24,943 nucleotides of DNA from an uncultured Chromatiaceae bacterium (GCA_946482325.1 CAMLRA010000046.1:1-24943); one strand, 5' to 3'; counted from the first letter of the stretch, positions 1-8,181 are shown. Notes: generated by a model not told the origin, from the sequence alone. Translations and numbers: made by a program.

Positions 1-405
1 CCGGTGTTTCTGGTCGGTGCTAAACCCGAAGTGCTGCAACAAACCCGTGACAAACTGCTGGCGGCGGGTGTCAATGTGGTTGGGGCTCAGGATGGTTATT
101 TTAAAGATGAAGCGGCGCTGTTGAACCAAATCCAGCAAAGCGGCGCCCGCATTATTACCATCGCCATGGGATCGCCGAAGCAGGAACTGTTGATTGAACG
201 GGCAAAAAAAGTCATTCCGGATGCTTATTTTATGGGGGTGGGCGGCACTTATGATGTGTTCACCGGTAATGTAAAACGGGCGCCTGAGTTTTGGTGCAAG
301 CTTAATCTGGAATGGGCGTATCGCCTGTTGAGCCAGCCAAGCCGGATCAAACGGCAATGGAGTCTGGTGGAATATCTGTGGCTTTATCTGACTGGCAAGT
401 TATAG
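1..405 (+). CDS. WecG/TagA/CpsF-family glycosyltransferase, 5' end cut by window
   Basis: C-terminal 134 residues of a protein that is usually about 240 long; the reading frame is open from base 1. Seen: a G-S-P-K-Q-E motif, then G-V-G-G-x-Y-D-V-F-x-G with R-A-P, then L-E-W-x-Y-R-L and a basic P-S-R-I-K-R tail. These are the conserved elements of the WecG/TagA/CpsF family. Members are peripheral inner-membrane enzymes that add ManNAcA or ManNAc (WecG and TagA respectively) to an undecaprenyl-pyrophosphate-linked sugar. A wecC gene 4.4 kb downstream makes UDP-ManNAcA, so a ManNAcA-transferring WecG-like role is reasonable, but the polysaccharide need not be enterobacterial common antigen. The gene ends 62 bases before the ATG chosen for the next gene and is probably in the same operon. 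The family call is firm; the exact sugar is inferred. Confidence 0.88.
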   Translation, partial: PVFLVGAKPEVLQQTRDKLLAAGVNVVGAQDGYFKDEAALLNQIQQSGARIITIAMGSPKQELLIERAKKVIPDAYFMGVGGTYDVFTGNVKRAPEFWCKLNLEWAYRLLSQPSRIKRQWSLVEYLWLYLTGKL

Positions 406-467
406 AATCACTTTGACGAAAGCCTCCTGCCAACCCATTGACTGAGAGCGATATTTTGACAGCTGCA

Positions 468-1379
468 ATGCCTGAATCTGCTGGACTCCCAGCGCCGCTG
501 ATAAGCGTATATATGCCAACCTATAACCGCAGTGAGATGATGCAGCGCGCCGTCAACTCAGTGTTGGCGCAGGATTATCCGAATTTTGAACTGCTGATTG
601 TCGATGATTGCTCGCCGGACAATACCTGGCAGGTGTTGAATGATTTGTATGGCGAACATCCAAAGATCCGTTTATTCCGCCAGGAAAAAGGTCAGGGTGC
701 TTGCGCCGCCCGCAATATGGCGATCAAAGCCGCAGCCGGAGAATTTGTTACCGGCATTGATGATGACGACGAATTTCTGCCAAACCGTTTATCCAGCATG
801 ATGGCCGCTTATGACGACCAGTATTCCTGCGTGGTCACCGGCTATTTCTGGGACTACGGTTCAGTGCGTAAAGCCTTGTACACCGAACGGAAAATTGTCC
901 GTTTACCGGAAGTGCTGGATGCGCATTGTTTGTCGAATCAAGCGCTGGTGCGCACCAGCCGCATGCTGGCGCAAGGTGGTTTTGATGAAACGCTGGCCGC
1001 TTTTCAGGACTATGATATGTGGCTGCGGATGGTCGCGGCATATGGTCCGGCGCTGCGGTTGGCGGAGCCGACTTATGTGGTCCATGTCGGTCATGAACTC
1101 GGCCGCATCACCACATCACCAAAACGCCTGAACGCCCAAACCCAGTTTGTCGACAAACACCGGCACCTGATGAACGAGCGCAATCTGCATAATCAGGCGT
1201 TTTACCGTCGCACTATGCAGCAGGAGCCATTATCGCTTGGTGAATTACTCAGTTCTTGCCGTTATGGCCTGGTGGAAACCAAAGTGCGTTATTACCTGAA
1301 ACACCGCATGCTGTGGTTGATTAAAGTCAGAAAGCAGCTGTTGTCGAAGGGAATCAAAGGCTTATTCGGACCCAAATGA
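468..1379 (+). CDS. Family 2 glycosyltransferase (GT-A fold)
   Basis: About 303 residues. The N-terminal part has the GT2 signature: S-V-Y-M-P-T-Y-N-R, then V-D-D-C-S-P-D-N-T (nucleotide-sugar binding), then A-A-R-N and a D-D-D-D stretch that stands in for the metal-binding DxD. The enzyme is predicted to sit on the inner face of the inner membrane and add one sugar to the growing lipid-linked repeat unit. The C-terminal 100 residues are basic and rich in aromatic residues, with no clear membrane span. The start is uncertain: ATG at 468 is used here, TTG at 438 would add 10 residues, and neither has a good Shine-Dalgarno. The stop overlaps the ATG of the next gene (ATGA), which suggests translational coupling. 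Donor and acceptor sugars cannot be read from the sequence. Confidence 0.9.
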   Translation: MPESAGLPAPLISVYMPTYNRSEMMQRAVNSVLAQDYPNFELLIVDDCSPDNTWQVLNDLYGEHPKIRLFRQEKGQGACAARNMAIKAAAGEFVTGIDDDDEFLPNRLSSMMAAYDDQYSCVVTGYFWDYGSVRKALYTERKIVRLPEVLDAHCLSNQALVRTSRMLAQGGFDETLAAFQDYDMWLRMVAAYGPALRLAEPTYVVHVGHELGRITTSPKRLNAQTQFVDKHRHLMNERNLHNQAFYRRTMQQEPLSLGELLSSCRYGLVETKVRYYLKHRMLWLIKVRKQLLSKGIKGLFGPK

Positions 1380-2173
1380 TGTTAGCAACCGAAGTAGAAT
1401 TCAGTGGCCAGCTGTATCTGGTGATGCGCAGGCTGAAATGGTGGCTGTTAGTTGTGGCTGCAGCTTGTGCATTGGGTGGGGCTTTTTATGCCAAACAACA
1501 CCGGTTGGCGGGGAGCAGTCAGGGCCATTTTTCATTATCCGAAACCCGTGTCAGCCTGCTGGCGAATGATTACCGTGCTATCGCGGCCAATACGCAGCTG
1601 TTTATCGGCGCGCTGGAAGTGGATGAACTGGCGCGTTTTAGTTTGTTGATAGACAGCAGCGCCGTCTGGTTGCAGCTGTGGCAGGACGCCACCTGGTGTA
1701 AAAGCCAGCCGACACTCTGCGCACGCAGTGCTGATGAAGCAGAGGCGCTGACCAGACTCTGGCAACCGGCTTTCTCACAGGAACATAAACGCCGTGGTAA
1801 CTTGTTGTTTTTCCGTTTAAAAGCAGCAGAGCCTGCTCAGGCGGAAGCTGTACTGAACCAATTGATCCGTCAGGCTGAAGCACTAGACCAGCAAAGCCGG
1901 TTACAGCGGCTGCAGCAACAGCAACAGCAACTGCAACAGGCGCTGGAGCAGGCGACCACAGTAGGCGAACGGTCATTAGTGGCGCAGCAACTGGACCAGA
2001 ATCTGGCGGCGCAGAATTTATGGCGTCAGGGGTATTACCCGGCATTAAAACCGGTGGCCGCTTTGCAAACACAGGCGGCTAAATCACCATCGTTGCTGCT
2101 GAGTGCTGTCGCAGCCGCGTTATTAGGGTCTTTGTTGGCTCTGACCCTCGCTCTGTTATTCCTGCGCCGATGA
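1376..2173 (+). CDS. Small Wzz-like polysaccharide chain-length/co-polymerase protein
   Basis: 265 residues with one membrane span near each end (about residues 20-38 and 238-262) and a long hydrophilic part between. That is the topology of polysaccharide co-polymerases (Wzz/PCP), which set O-chain or exopolysaccharide length together with Wzy. The middle has a glutamine-rich predicted coiled coil (about residues 170-210), as expected for the PCP periplasmic helices, and a close cysteine pair (W-C-K and L-C-A, about residues 102-110). A proline-containing segment precedes the last span, but I do not see the full classical Wzz proline motif. At 265 residues it is shorter than most Wzz proteins. 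It overlaps the GT2 gene (ATGATG) and the Wzy-like gene (ATGA), which supports the role. The call rests on topology and context more than on strong sequence motifs. Confidence 0.62.
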   Translation: MMLATEVEFSGQLYLVMRRLKWWLLVVAAACALGGAFYAKQHRLAGSSQGHFSLSETRVSLLANDYRAIAANTQLFIGALEVDELARFSLLIDSSAVWLQLWQDATWCKSQPTLCARSADEAEALTRLWQPAFSQEHKRRGNLLFFRLKAAEPAQAEAVLNQLIRQAEALDQQSRLQRLQQQQQQLQQALEQATTVGERSLVAQQLDQNLAAQNLWRQGYYPALKPVAALQTQAAKSPSLLLSAVAAALLGSLLALTLALLFLRR

Positions 2174-3492
2174 ACCAAGCCGCTAACCTCCACGCCAAAC
2201 CAGGCCTGTTGACGCCGCAGGTCCGTACGCTGGATTTGTTAATCCTGTTGCTGGTCAAAACTTACCTGCTGGTCGACGCGCTGCAGGGCTTTTTGCAGCA
2301 ACAATGGGCGCTGAATCTGCCGTTGTCTGCCGGCTATAAATCCACGCTGATGCTGTTAATGCTACTGAGCTGTGGCCTGACGATGGGGCGTCGTATCGCG
2401 TTGTTACCGGCGTTGCTGCTGTTACTGCTGCTTGGGCCAGTGTGGAGTTTTTTTAGTCTCGGGCATAGCCCCGGTTTGTCATATGATATCGGTATGGCAC
2501 TGAAGCTGGTGGCGCCGTTGCTGGCCGCCTGGTATTGCTATGGCTTGTGTCAGCGCGATGCAGCGCTGGCTAGAGTTAATCTGCATCAGCTGATGTGGAT
2601 TGGTTTTATGATCATTGTCATCAACTTAGTACTCGGTCGGCTCGGTTTTGGTCTGTCCGCTTATTTGCCAAGCGACTATTTTCCTGACCAGCTGCTCGGG
2701 TCGAAAGGCTTCTTCAAAGCAACGAACGAGTTATCTGCTTTGTTATTGGTGTTCAGTGCTTATCTGTTCGCCTGGTACTGGCCGCGGCAAAAAATCATTT
2801 TTGCTGCAGTACTGGGATTAAGTTTGTTCTGCAGCAGCACTTTGCTGACCAAAACCGGCAATGCCGGCGTGTTGCTGTTGGCTATTTTTATTCCATTATT
2901 ACAGGCCAGAGCGCATTGGTTGCCGTACCGTCGTTTGATCCAGCCGGCACTGTTGGCTGGTGTCACGCTGCTGTTGCTGCTGGCCTGGCAACTACCAGCG
3001 ATCTTGCCATATCTGCCGCTGTCGGAAAAACAACAATTCGTCCTGGCGCAGCAAGGAGCCATCGGGATTGTGCTGTCGAACCGCGATTTATTTGTCGCTG
3101 AAAACTGGTTTTATGTAACGCGTTATTTTCCGGATTGGCAGCCGTTAATCGGTATCGGCAACGCAGGGCTGGCTTTATATAGCAGCAAACCTCTGGCCGA
3201 AATTGACCCGGCCGATTTGTTTATCTGGTTTGGGCTTGCAGGGCTCGGCTGGTATGCACTGTGGTTTGCGGGCGTGATCCGGCTGGCGCTGCAGGCCTGG
3301 CGCCAGGCTCCACAATCGGTCGCTGCCGGTGTGTTACTGCTGAATTTGTTATTGCTGGTCGTTGCATCTATGGCCGGTCATGTGTTGACCTCCGGGATGT
3401 TATGGATCCCCTGGGGCATGCTCAACGGTGCTTTTTTGCTGTGGCAAACAGCTGCGGGTCCTGCTCCGTCGGAGGCTAACCATGCTGCGTAG
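2170..3492 (+). CDS. Wzy-like O-antigen/exopolysaccharide polymerase
   Basis: 440 residues with about ten to twelve hydrophobic spans and a larger hydrophilic segment between roughly residues 280 and 335, the layout of Wzy/O-antigen ligase-like proteins. These enzymes join undecaprenyl-pyrophosphate-linked repeat units on the periplasmic face. Such proteins share little sequence, so the call comes from topology, length and position between a Wzz-like and a Wzx-like gene. It starts inside the stop of the upstream gene (ATGA) and runs 11 bases past the start of the flippase gene. A WaaL-type ligase is the main alternative, since both share this architecture; the presence of the Wzz-like gene and the flippase favours the polymerase. 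Confidence 0.7.
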   Translation: MNQAANLHAKPGLLTPQVRTLDLLILLLVKTYLLVDALQGFLQQQWALNLPLSAGYKSTLMLLMLLSCGLTMGRRIALLPALLLLLLLGPVWSFFSLGHSPGLSYDIGMALKLVAPLLAAWYCYGLCQRDAALARVNLHQLMWIGFMIIVINLVLGRLGFGLSAYLPSDYFPDQLLGSKGFFKATNELSALLLVFSAYLFAWYWPRQKIIFAAVLGLSLFCSSTLLTKTGNAGVLLLAIFIPLLQARAHWLPYRRLIQPALLAGVTLLLLLAWQLPAILPYLPLSEKQQFVLAQQGAIGIVLSNRDLFVAENWFYVTRYFPDWQPLIGIGNAGLALYSSKPLAEIDPADLFIWFGLAGLGWYALWFAGVIRLALQAWRQAPQSVAAGVLLLNLLLLVVASMAGHVLTSGMLWIPWGMLNGAFLLWQTAAGPAPSEANHAA

Positions 3493-4741
3493 TGATTTTG
3501 TCCGCAAGCTGATGAGCAATAGTGTGGCGCAGGGCTTAAATTTCGGTTCACGCTGGCTGTTGAACCTGGCACTGGCCCGGCACTTACTCGAGCAGGAGTT
3601 TGGTGTGTTCAGCTTTATCTATATGCTGGCCAACCTGTTTTTCCCGGCGATTGCGTTTGGTGCCAATTTTTATCTGATTCATCATGCGGCGCAGCAGCGT
3701 CACATCAGTCAATTGTTGCAAAGCCTGCGCATTAGTCTGTTAGTGTTTGGGCTGTTGACGCTGGTTAGTGCCTTGATGTTGTGGTGGACGGACGCGACTT
3801 TATCCTGGACTTTGTATCTGCTCAGCTTGTTGATTGGTCTCAGCTGGGCGCTGAATCAGGCCTGTTTCAGTTATTTAAAAGGCGCGCAGCAGTTTGCACT
3901 GGAAGTGCGCAGCCAGCTTGTCAGTGTGGCACTGACGCTGTTGTTGGTTATCGCAATCTTTGCCGGATTTTTCAGTCATACCGCCCCGGTGTTATTGCTG
4001 ATTTTGCTGATCAGCTTGTTTCCACTGTTGACTGCGCTACGGGCTTTGTTACCGGAATACCGGCAGTGGCAGGGCGATGTGCAGCAAGCAACACCAGGCT
4101 TATGGCAACAGCTGAAACAGCGCTTTAGCTATGCCTGGCACGATGTGTTTGCCATTTATCTGACCAATATTCCTTTTGTATTTCTGGCGCTGTTCAGCAG
4201 CCTGCTGGCACTTGGTCAATTTCGTAAAGCCTTTGTGTTGTTTATGCCGGTGACCTTATTACCAGTGGTGTTTTCGCAGGTGCTGTTGGCGAAACTCAGC
4301 CATCAGCGCGCACTGGACGATAAAATCCGTTTGTTTAAGCGGGTATTTTTATACAGTTTTCCGCTGCTGAGCCTGCCGTATTTTGTGTTGTTGCTGGCGT
4401 GCCCCTGGCTTTATCCGTGGCTGTTAGCCGAGCCACTCAGTGCACAGGCGCAACTGATTTGCACTCTGGTGGTGCTGACGTTATGGCTGACCTTGCTGAA
4501 AACCTATTTCGAAGTCTGGATCACGGCGCTGGGGTTAAATAAATGGCGGGCGGTCAGTGTGACGGTGGTGGCGCTGTTGGGCTCTACAGCTTATTTATTG
4601 GCGTACAAACAACTCAGTGCCGAAGTTGCTGCCTGGATCTTCTTCTCGACCAATGCGCTGGCCGTGCTGTCGTTGCTGGGGTTGAGTTTACCTGCGGTGC
4701 GCAAGTACCGGCGTGATCATCCGCAACACAGCGCTGGTTAA
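3482..4741 (+). CDS. Wzx-like polysaccharide flippase (MATE/MOP superfamily)
   Basis: 419 residues with about twelve hydrophobic spans throughout and an N-terminal amphipathic segment with N-S-V-A-Q-G, typical of the polysaccharide biosynthesis branch of the MOP exporters. The predicted job is moving the undecaprenyl-pyrophosphate-linked repeat unit across the inner membrane to the Wzy-like polymerase encoded just upstream. The ATG at 3482 is preferred over one at 3428 because GGAGG at 3471-3475 sits six bases before it; the start lies inside the end of the polymerase gene. It is the last gene of the plus-strand operon and is followed 21 bases later by a strong terminator. Confidence 0.8.
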   Translation: MLRSDFVRKLMSNSVAQGLNFGSRWLLNLALARHLLEQEFGVFSFIYMLANLFFPAIAFGANFYLIHHAAQQRHISQLLQSLRISLLVFGLLTLVSALMLWWTDATLSWTLYLLSLLIGLSWALNQACFSYLKGAQQFALEVRSQLVSVALTLLLVIAIFAGFFSHTAPVLLLILLISLFPLLTALRALLPEYRQWQGDVQQATPGLWQQLKQRFSYAWHDVFAIYLTNIPFVFLALFSSLLALGQFRKAFVLFMPVTLLPVVFSQVLLAKLSHQRALDDKIRLFKRVFLYSFPLLSLPYFVLLLACPWLYPWLLAEPLSAQAQLICTLVVLTLWLTLLKTYFEVWITALGLNKWRAVSVTVVALLGSTAYLLAYKQLSAEVAAWIFFSTNALAVLSLLGLSLPAVRKYRRDHPQHSAG

Positions 4742-4762
4742 TACGTTAGGTTTCTGCAAAGA

Positions 4763-4786
4763 AAAAGGCGGGTTAACCCGCCTTTT
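4763..4786. terminator. Bidirectional intrinsic terminator between flippase gene and wecC
   Basis: A perfect 12+12 base palindrome: A4-GGCGGGTT on the left and AACCCGCC-T4 on the right. The GC-rich stem ends in a T run on the plus strand and an even better T run when read on the minus strand. It lies between two convergent genes and should stop transcription from both. Confidence 0.9.
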
Positions 4787-4810
4787 GTAAACTGCTCAGT
4801 GAAACAGTGG

Positions 4811-6028
4811 TTATTGACCGACCACGTTGATGACGGTTTTGCCGCTGAAATCACAGTCAGCAAAGGCTTTGTGCTTCACCAGGATCACGATGATATCTGC
4901 CGCCAGACCTTGTTCAATCGACACCAGCTGCGCTTTGCTGTTCAGCTTGTTGGTGCTTTCCACATTCGGCTCGACTGCCAGAACTTTACCTTCATAAGCG
5001 TCTGCCAGTTTGTTGACAATGTGCAGTGCCGGGCTTTCGCGCAGGTCGTCGATATCCGGCTTAAACGCCAGACCAAAACAGGCCACTGAAGGTTTATTCA
5101 GAGAGTGGTTGGCAACTGTGGTCATCACTTTTTGCAGCACCCATTCCGGTTTGAAGTCGTTCACTTCACGCGCAGTGCGAATGAGACGTGCCTGCTCTGG
5201 GGCTGAGTGCACGATAAACCATGGGTCGACCGCGATACAGTGGCCACCCACGCCGGCGCCCGGGGTCAGGATGTTGACGCGCGGGTGGCGGTTGGCCATG
5301 CGGATCAGTTCCCAGACATTGATGTTGAGCTTGTCACAGATCAGCGACAGTTCGTTGGCAAAGGCGATATTGACGTCACGGAATGAGTTTTCCGTCAGTT
5401 TTGACATCTCGGCCGTGCGCGCGTCAGTTTCCAGTAATTCACCGGCGACGAAAGTGCGGTAAAGCTGTTTCGCCATTTCAGAACAAGCCGGCGTCAGACC
5501 ACCGACGATACGGTCATTAGAAATCAGTTCCTGCACGACTTTGCCCGGTAATACCCGCTCCGGACAATAAGCGACGTGGATATCCGGGCTGTTTGAATCT
5601 GTTGGTAAGGTCAGATCAGGGCGGACTTCTTTAATCCATTTGCACATGAGTTCAGTGGTGCCAACCGGGCTGGTGGATTCCAACACAACCAGATTGCCTT
5701 TTTGCAGCACTGGTGCAATCGATTTGGCGGCGGCTTCAACGTAAGACAGATCCGGCGATAAATCGTCGAAAAACGGCGTTGGTACTGCAATCATAAAAGC
5801 ATCTGCAGCTGCAGGTTTAGTTTGCGCTGACAAATATCCACCGGTGACTGCCGCGTTAACTAACAAATCCAGATCCGGTTCGATAATGTGGATTTTGCCC
5901 TGATTGATAGTGTCAACCGCGTGTTGATTCACATCAACACCGATAACCCGTAGTTTGCGCGAAGCCAGCATGGCCGCTGTTGGCAAACCGATATAACCCA
6001 AACCGATGACTGAAACAGTCTTTAACAT
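4811..6028 (-). CDS. wecC: UDP-N-acetyl-D-mannosamine dehydrogenase
   Basis: 405 residues, close to the usual length of about 420. It oxidises UDP-ManNAc to UDP-ManNAcA with two NAD+, the donor for WecG-type transferases. Seen: an N-terminal Rossmann loop G-L-G-Y-I-G at residues 9-14; a middle domain; and the catalytic segment G-V-G-G-H-C-I-A-V-D-P with the active-site cysteine at residue 264. The C-terminal UDP-binding domain includes F-G-L-A-F-K and D-D-L-R-E-S-P. It starts with ATG and a GGAG-type ribosome site (complement of 6036-6039). It converges on the polysaccharide operon that begins with a WecG-family gene, which fits a shared pathway. The usual partner epimerase wecB is not in the window. 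UDP-glucose 6-dehydrogenases share the fold, but the sequence style and context favour WecC. Confidence 0.88.
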   Translation of the reverse strand: MLKTVSVIGLGYIGLPTAAMLASRKLRVIGVDVNQHAVDTINQGKIHIIEPDLDLLVNAAVTGGYLSAQTKPAAADAFMIAVPTPFFDDLSPDLSYVEAAAKSIAPVLQKGNLVVLESTSPVGTTELMCKWIKEVRPDLTLPTDSNSPDIHVAYCPERVLPGKVVQELISNDRIVGGLTPACSEMAKQLYRTFVAGELLETDARTAEMSKLTENSFRDVNIAFANELSLICDKLNINVWELIRMANRHPRVNILTPGAGVGGHCIAVDPWFIVHSAPEQARLIRTAREVNDFKPEWVLQKVMTTVANHSLNKPSVACFGLAFKPDIDDLRESPALHIVNKLADAYEGKVLAVEPNVESTNKLNSKAQLVSIEQGLAADIIVILVKHKAFADCDFSGKTVINVVGQ

Positions 6029-6185
6029 AGCGTCACTCCGATTGTTTGCTATTTTTCGCTTATGGTATCACAGCTTAACGCTGGCGCACGCTGCTGCGCC
6101 AGCCCTTGCCGGCATTTTTTCTGCGTAATTCCTGCTTGTTTCTGCAAAGGGTCAACTTCATACTAGCGGCAGTAATTTTACAGGC

Positions 6186-6189
6186 GGAG
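6186..6189 (+). promoter_or_regulatory. Ribosome binding site deciding the DUF218 gene start
   Basis: GGAG six bases before GTG 6196. It favours this start over a TTG at 6106, which has no such site and would add an atypical N-terminus. Confidence 0.6.
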
Positions 6190-6195
6190 TGGCTG

Positions 6196-6906
6196 GTGAA
6201 AGACCTGATCGAACCTTTTTTATACCCTCATAATCTTTTCTTTTGGGGCTTTGTAATTGCTGCGGTTCGATACCGGAAATGGGGGTTATGGCTGTTACTG
6301 AGCTGGTTTTATCTGTTTGGCAATGGCTGGGTGGCAAATCAGGTACGGTATTGGTACAACGCCGAAGTAGCGTCGACGGCTTTTCCGGCTGATTTTAGCG
6401 GTAACTTTGTGTTGCCAGGCTGTGGCGGGGATGAGAACAACATTCCGGATTGCGCCAAAGCCCGGCTGACGCAACTGGCGGCACTAGTGAATCAGACCAG
6501 GCATGACTCACCGCTCATTCATATCACGACTTTGCACTGCCAGCCGTATCTGGATTATCTGCGCCCGCTGCTTAACCGAGAAACCCGCTTAGACTGTTTC
6601 CATGGCGGTGCCACCACTTACCATGAGTTTTACAGCCTGAACAGTCGCCTCGATCATCAAGTACCGTTGTGGTTTGTCACCAGCGACTATCACGCATACC
6701 GCGTGCATCAGCTGGCGTTGCAATATGGTTTTAACGCCAAAGTCTATGCCGCGCCCAGCTCAACGTTCCGCCCGGTGAATTGTGGTGCTGTGTGTTTTTT
6801 GACGGTCAATTTGTCGAATTTTGATCTGTTCGCCAAACTCAGCGCCGAGATGTCCAGCTTTTATGTCTACCGGCTGACCAAGAGTTTTACCGACTGGTCG
6901 AAGTAA
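6196..6906 (+). CDS. DUF218 (ElyC/SanA/YdcF-like) membrane protein, cysteine-rich
   Basis: 236 residues from GTG 6196. There are two membrane spans close to the N-terminus (about residues 12-27 and 33-50), then a periplasmic domain. The C-terminal segment W-F-V-T-S-D-Y-H-A-Y-R and the following G-F-N-A-K-V-Y-A-A-P match the DUF218 core. The N-terminal start resembles ElyC of E. coli, which acts in undecaprenyl-phosphate-dependent envelope synthesis. It is divergent from the family norm: the glycine-rich loop reads L-P-G-C-G-G, and the conserved N-T-x-E-N region is T-T-Y-H-E-F. Six cysteines lie in the exported domain (G-C-G-G, P-D-C, L-H-C, L-D-C, N-C-G, V-C-F). It is divergent from wecC, so an envelope-polysaccharide role is plausible but inferred. 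Confidence 0.72.
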   Translation: MKDLIEPFLYPHNLFFWGFVIAAVRYRKWGLWLLLSWFYLFGNGWVANQVRYWYNAEVASTAFPADFSGNFVLPGCGGDENNIPDCAKARLTQLAALVNQTRHDSPLIHITTLHCQPYLDYLRPLLNRETRLDCFHGGATTYHEFYSLNSRLDHQVPLWFVTSDYHAYRVHQLALQYGFNAKVYAAPSSTFRPVNCGAVCFLTVNLSNFDLFAKLSAEMSSFYVYRLTKSFTDWSK

Positions 6907-6947
6907 GACCGGAATTGTTGGTTGAGTACAGGACAGGTTCCGGCAAA

Positions 6948-6978
6948 AAAAAGTCCACCTCACTGAGGTGGACTTTTT
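6948..6978. terminator. Bidirectional intrinsic terminator
   Basis: Inverted repeat of 15+15 bases: A5-GTCCACCTCA, one central C, then TGAGGTGGAC-T5. It lies between the convergent DUF218 gene and the leucine-dehydrogenase-type gene and has a T run in both directions. Confidence 0.9.
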
Positions 6979-6998
6979 GATCTCAACAGCACTAAAGC

Positions 6999-8042
6999 TT
7001 ATTTTTTGCCACGCGCAATAATTTCCTGCGCCATCTGGTCCGCCACCAGATTGGTTGGCTGACCGCTTTGTTCGGCACGGCTGAAAATAGTCAGCAGCGT
7101 GTCATAAATTGCCAGTACTTGTTGAGTAGACTGCGCTTCATCGTAGCCTTCAGGCCGGATCTCCATCGACACATTGATAATACCGCCGGCGTTGATGACG
7201 TAATCAGGCGCATACAAAATGCCTTTTTGCCGCAGTAATTCGCCGTGGCGGGCTTCTTTGAGCTGATTGTTAGCACAACCGGCGACAATGGCGCATTTCA
7301 GACGCGGCAGCGTGTCGTCGTTGATAGTTGCGCCGAGGGCACAGGGGGCGTAGACGTCACATTCGACGTCATAAATGGCATCCAGACCCACAGCTGTCGC
7401 GCCAAACTGGCTGACCGCACGCTCCACTGCGGCCTGATTGATGTCGGTGACAATCAGCTTCACACCATCTTTGTGCAGGTGTTCACACAAATAAAACCCG
7501 ACGCTGCCGAGGCCTTGTACTGCAACGGTACGGCCTGTCAGGTCGTCGCTGCCGAATTTATGTTTGATGGCAGCTTTGATGCCGCGGTAAGTGCCCAGGG
7601 CGGTGAATGGACCTGGGTTGCCGCTTTTGCCTTCCAGACCAGCCACGTAAGGTGTTTCCTGGTTGACGATGGAAATATCAGCTGTGGTGATATTGACATC
7701 TTCCGCGCTGATATAGCGGCCGCTCAGCGAGTGCACATATTGACCGAATTTACGGAACAGTGCTTCCGATTTGATGGTTTTGGCATTGCCGATAATGACC
7801 GCTTTGCCGCCGCCAAGCGCGAGGCCTGCCATGGCATTTTTATAGGTCATGCCACGGGATAACCGCAATACATCGACCAGGGCTTCGTCATCAGACACAT
7901 AGTCCCACATGCGGCAACCGCCACAGGCGGGTCCTAATGCGGTGCTGTGGACGGCGATAATTGCTTTGAGGCCCGTTGCCGGATCACTGCAAAATACGAC
8001 TTGTTCATGGTTGTCAAACTCAGGGTGGTTAAATACTGCCAC
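6999..8042 (-). CDS. Leucine dehydrogenase-type Glu/Leu/Phe/Val dehydrogenase
   Basis: 347 residues from GTG 8042. It should deaminate branched-chain amino acids to 2-oxoacids with NAD+ in the cytoplasm. Seen: the dimerisation domain with G-G-C-R-M-W; T-Y-K-N-A-M-A then G-G-G-K, giving lysines 68 and 80; N-P-G-P-F-T-A; and the dinucleotide-binding G-L-G-S-V-G at residues 177-182. With this start, the two lysines fall on the same numbers as the active-site lysines of the classical Bacillus leucine dehydrogenase. A GGAG (complement of 8052-8055) lies nine bases upstream. Longer forms from ATG 8114 or TTG 8144 are possible but would add an atypical 24-34 residue tail. It is divergent from the DUF4826 gene. 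Phenylalanine or valine specificity cannot be excluded. Confidence 0.88.
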   Translation of the reverse strand: MAVFNHPEFDNHEQVVFCSDPATGLKAIIAVHSTALGPACGGCRMWDYVSDDEALVDVLRLSRGMTYKNAMAGLALGGGKAVIIGNAKTIKSEALFRKFGQYVHSLSGRYISAEDVNITTADISIVNQETPYVAGLEGKSGNPGPFTALGTYRGIKAAIKHKFGSDDLTGRTVAVQGLGSVGFYLCEHLHKDGVKLIVTDINQAAVERAVSQFGATAVGLDAIYDVECDVYAPCALGATINDDTLPRLKCAIVAGCANNQLKEARHGELLRQKGILYAPDYVINAGGIINVSMEIRPEGYDEAQSTQQVLAIYDTLLTIFSRAEQSGQPTNLVADQMAQEIIARGKK

Positions 8043-8051
8043 TTTCTTATG

Positions 8052-8055
8052 CTCC
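8052..8055 (-). promoter_or_regulatory. Ribosome binding site deciding the leucine dehydrogenase start
   Basis: Reads GGAG on the minus strand, nine bases before GTG 8042. Together with the family residue numbering it selects this start over ATG 8114 and TTG 8144. Confidence 0.55.
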
Positions 8056-8169
8056 GATTTATGCCAGCGTTGCGCTGGGGTAGGGCCGGTTTTTTTCGCG
8101 GCGGAATTTATCATTTCGGCAAGGCTTGTGCTATTAAATCCCAATTAATTGATCTGGTCATTCCAGTGG

Positions 8170-8181
8170 ATTGTCGACAAT
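8170..8181. promoter_or_regulatory. Perfect 12-base palindrome between divergent genes, candidate operator
   Basis: ATTGTCGACAAT, perfectly symmetric, in the space between the leucine-dehydrogenase-type gene and the DUF4826 gene. Its T-T-G-T / A-C-A-A half sites resemble the TNGT...ACNA pattern known for FadR-branch GntR regulators. A weak sigma70-like pair, TTGCGT 8194-8199 and TAAAGT 8217-8222 with a 17-base spacer, lies just downstream toward DUF4826. Binding by any regulator is inference. Confidence 0.4.

Noticed and set aside
1638..2072. 144-residue open frame on the minus strand
   Set aside because: It lies opposite the Wzz-like gene, has a low-complexity composition from the glutamine codons read in reverse, and has no ribosome site.
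7245..7862. 205-residue open frame on the plus strand
   Set aside because: It is the antisense shadow of the leucine-dehydrogenase-type gene, whose family motifs are unambiguous; no recognisable protein features.
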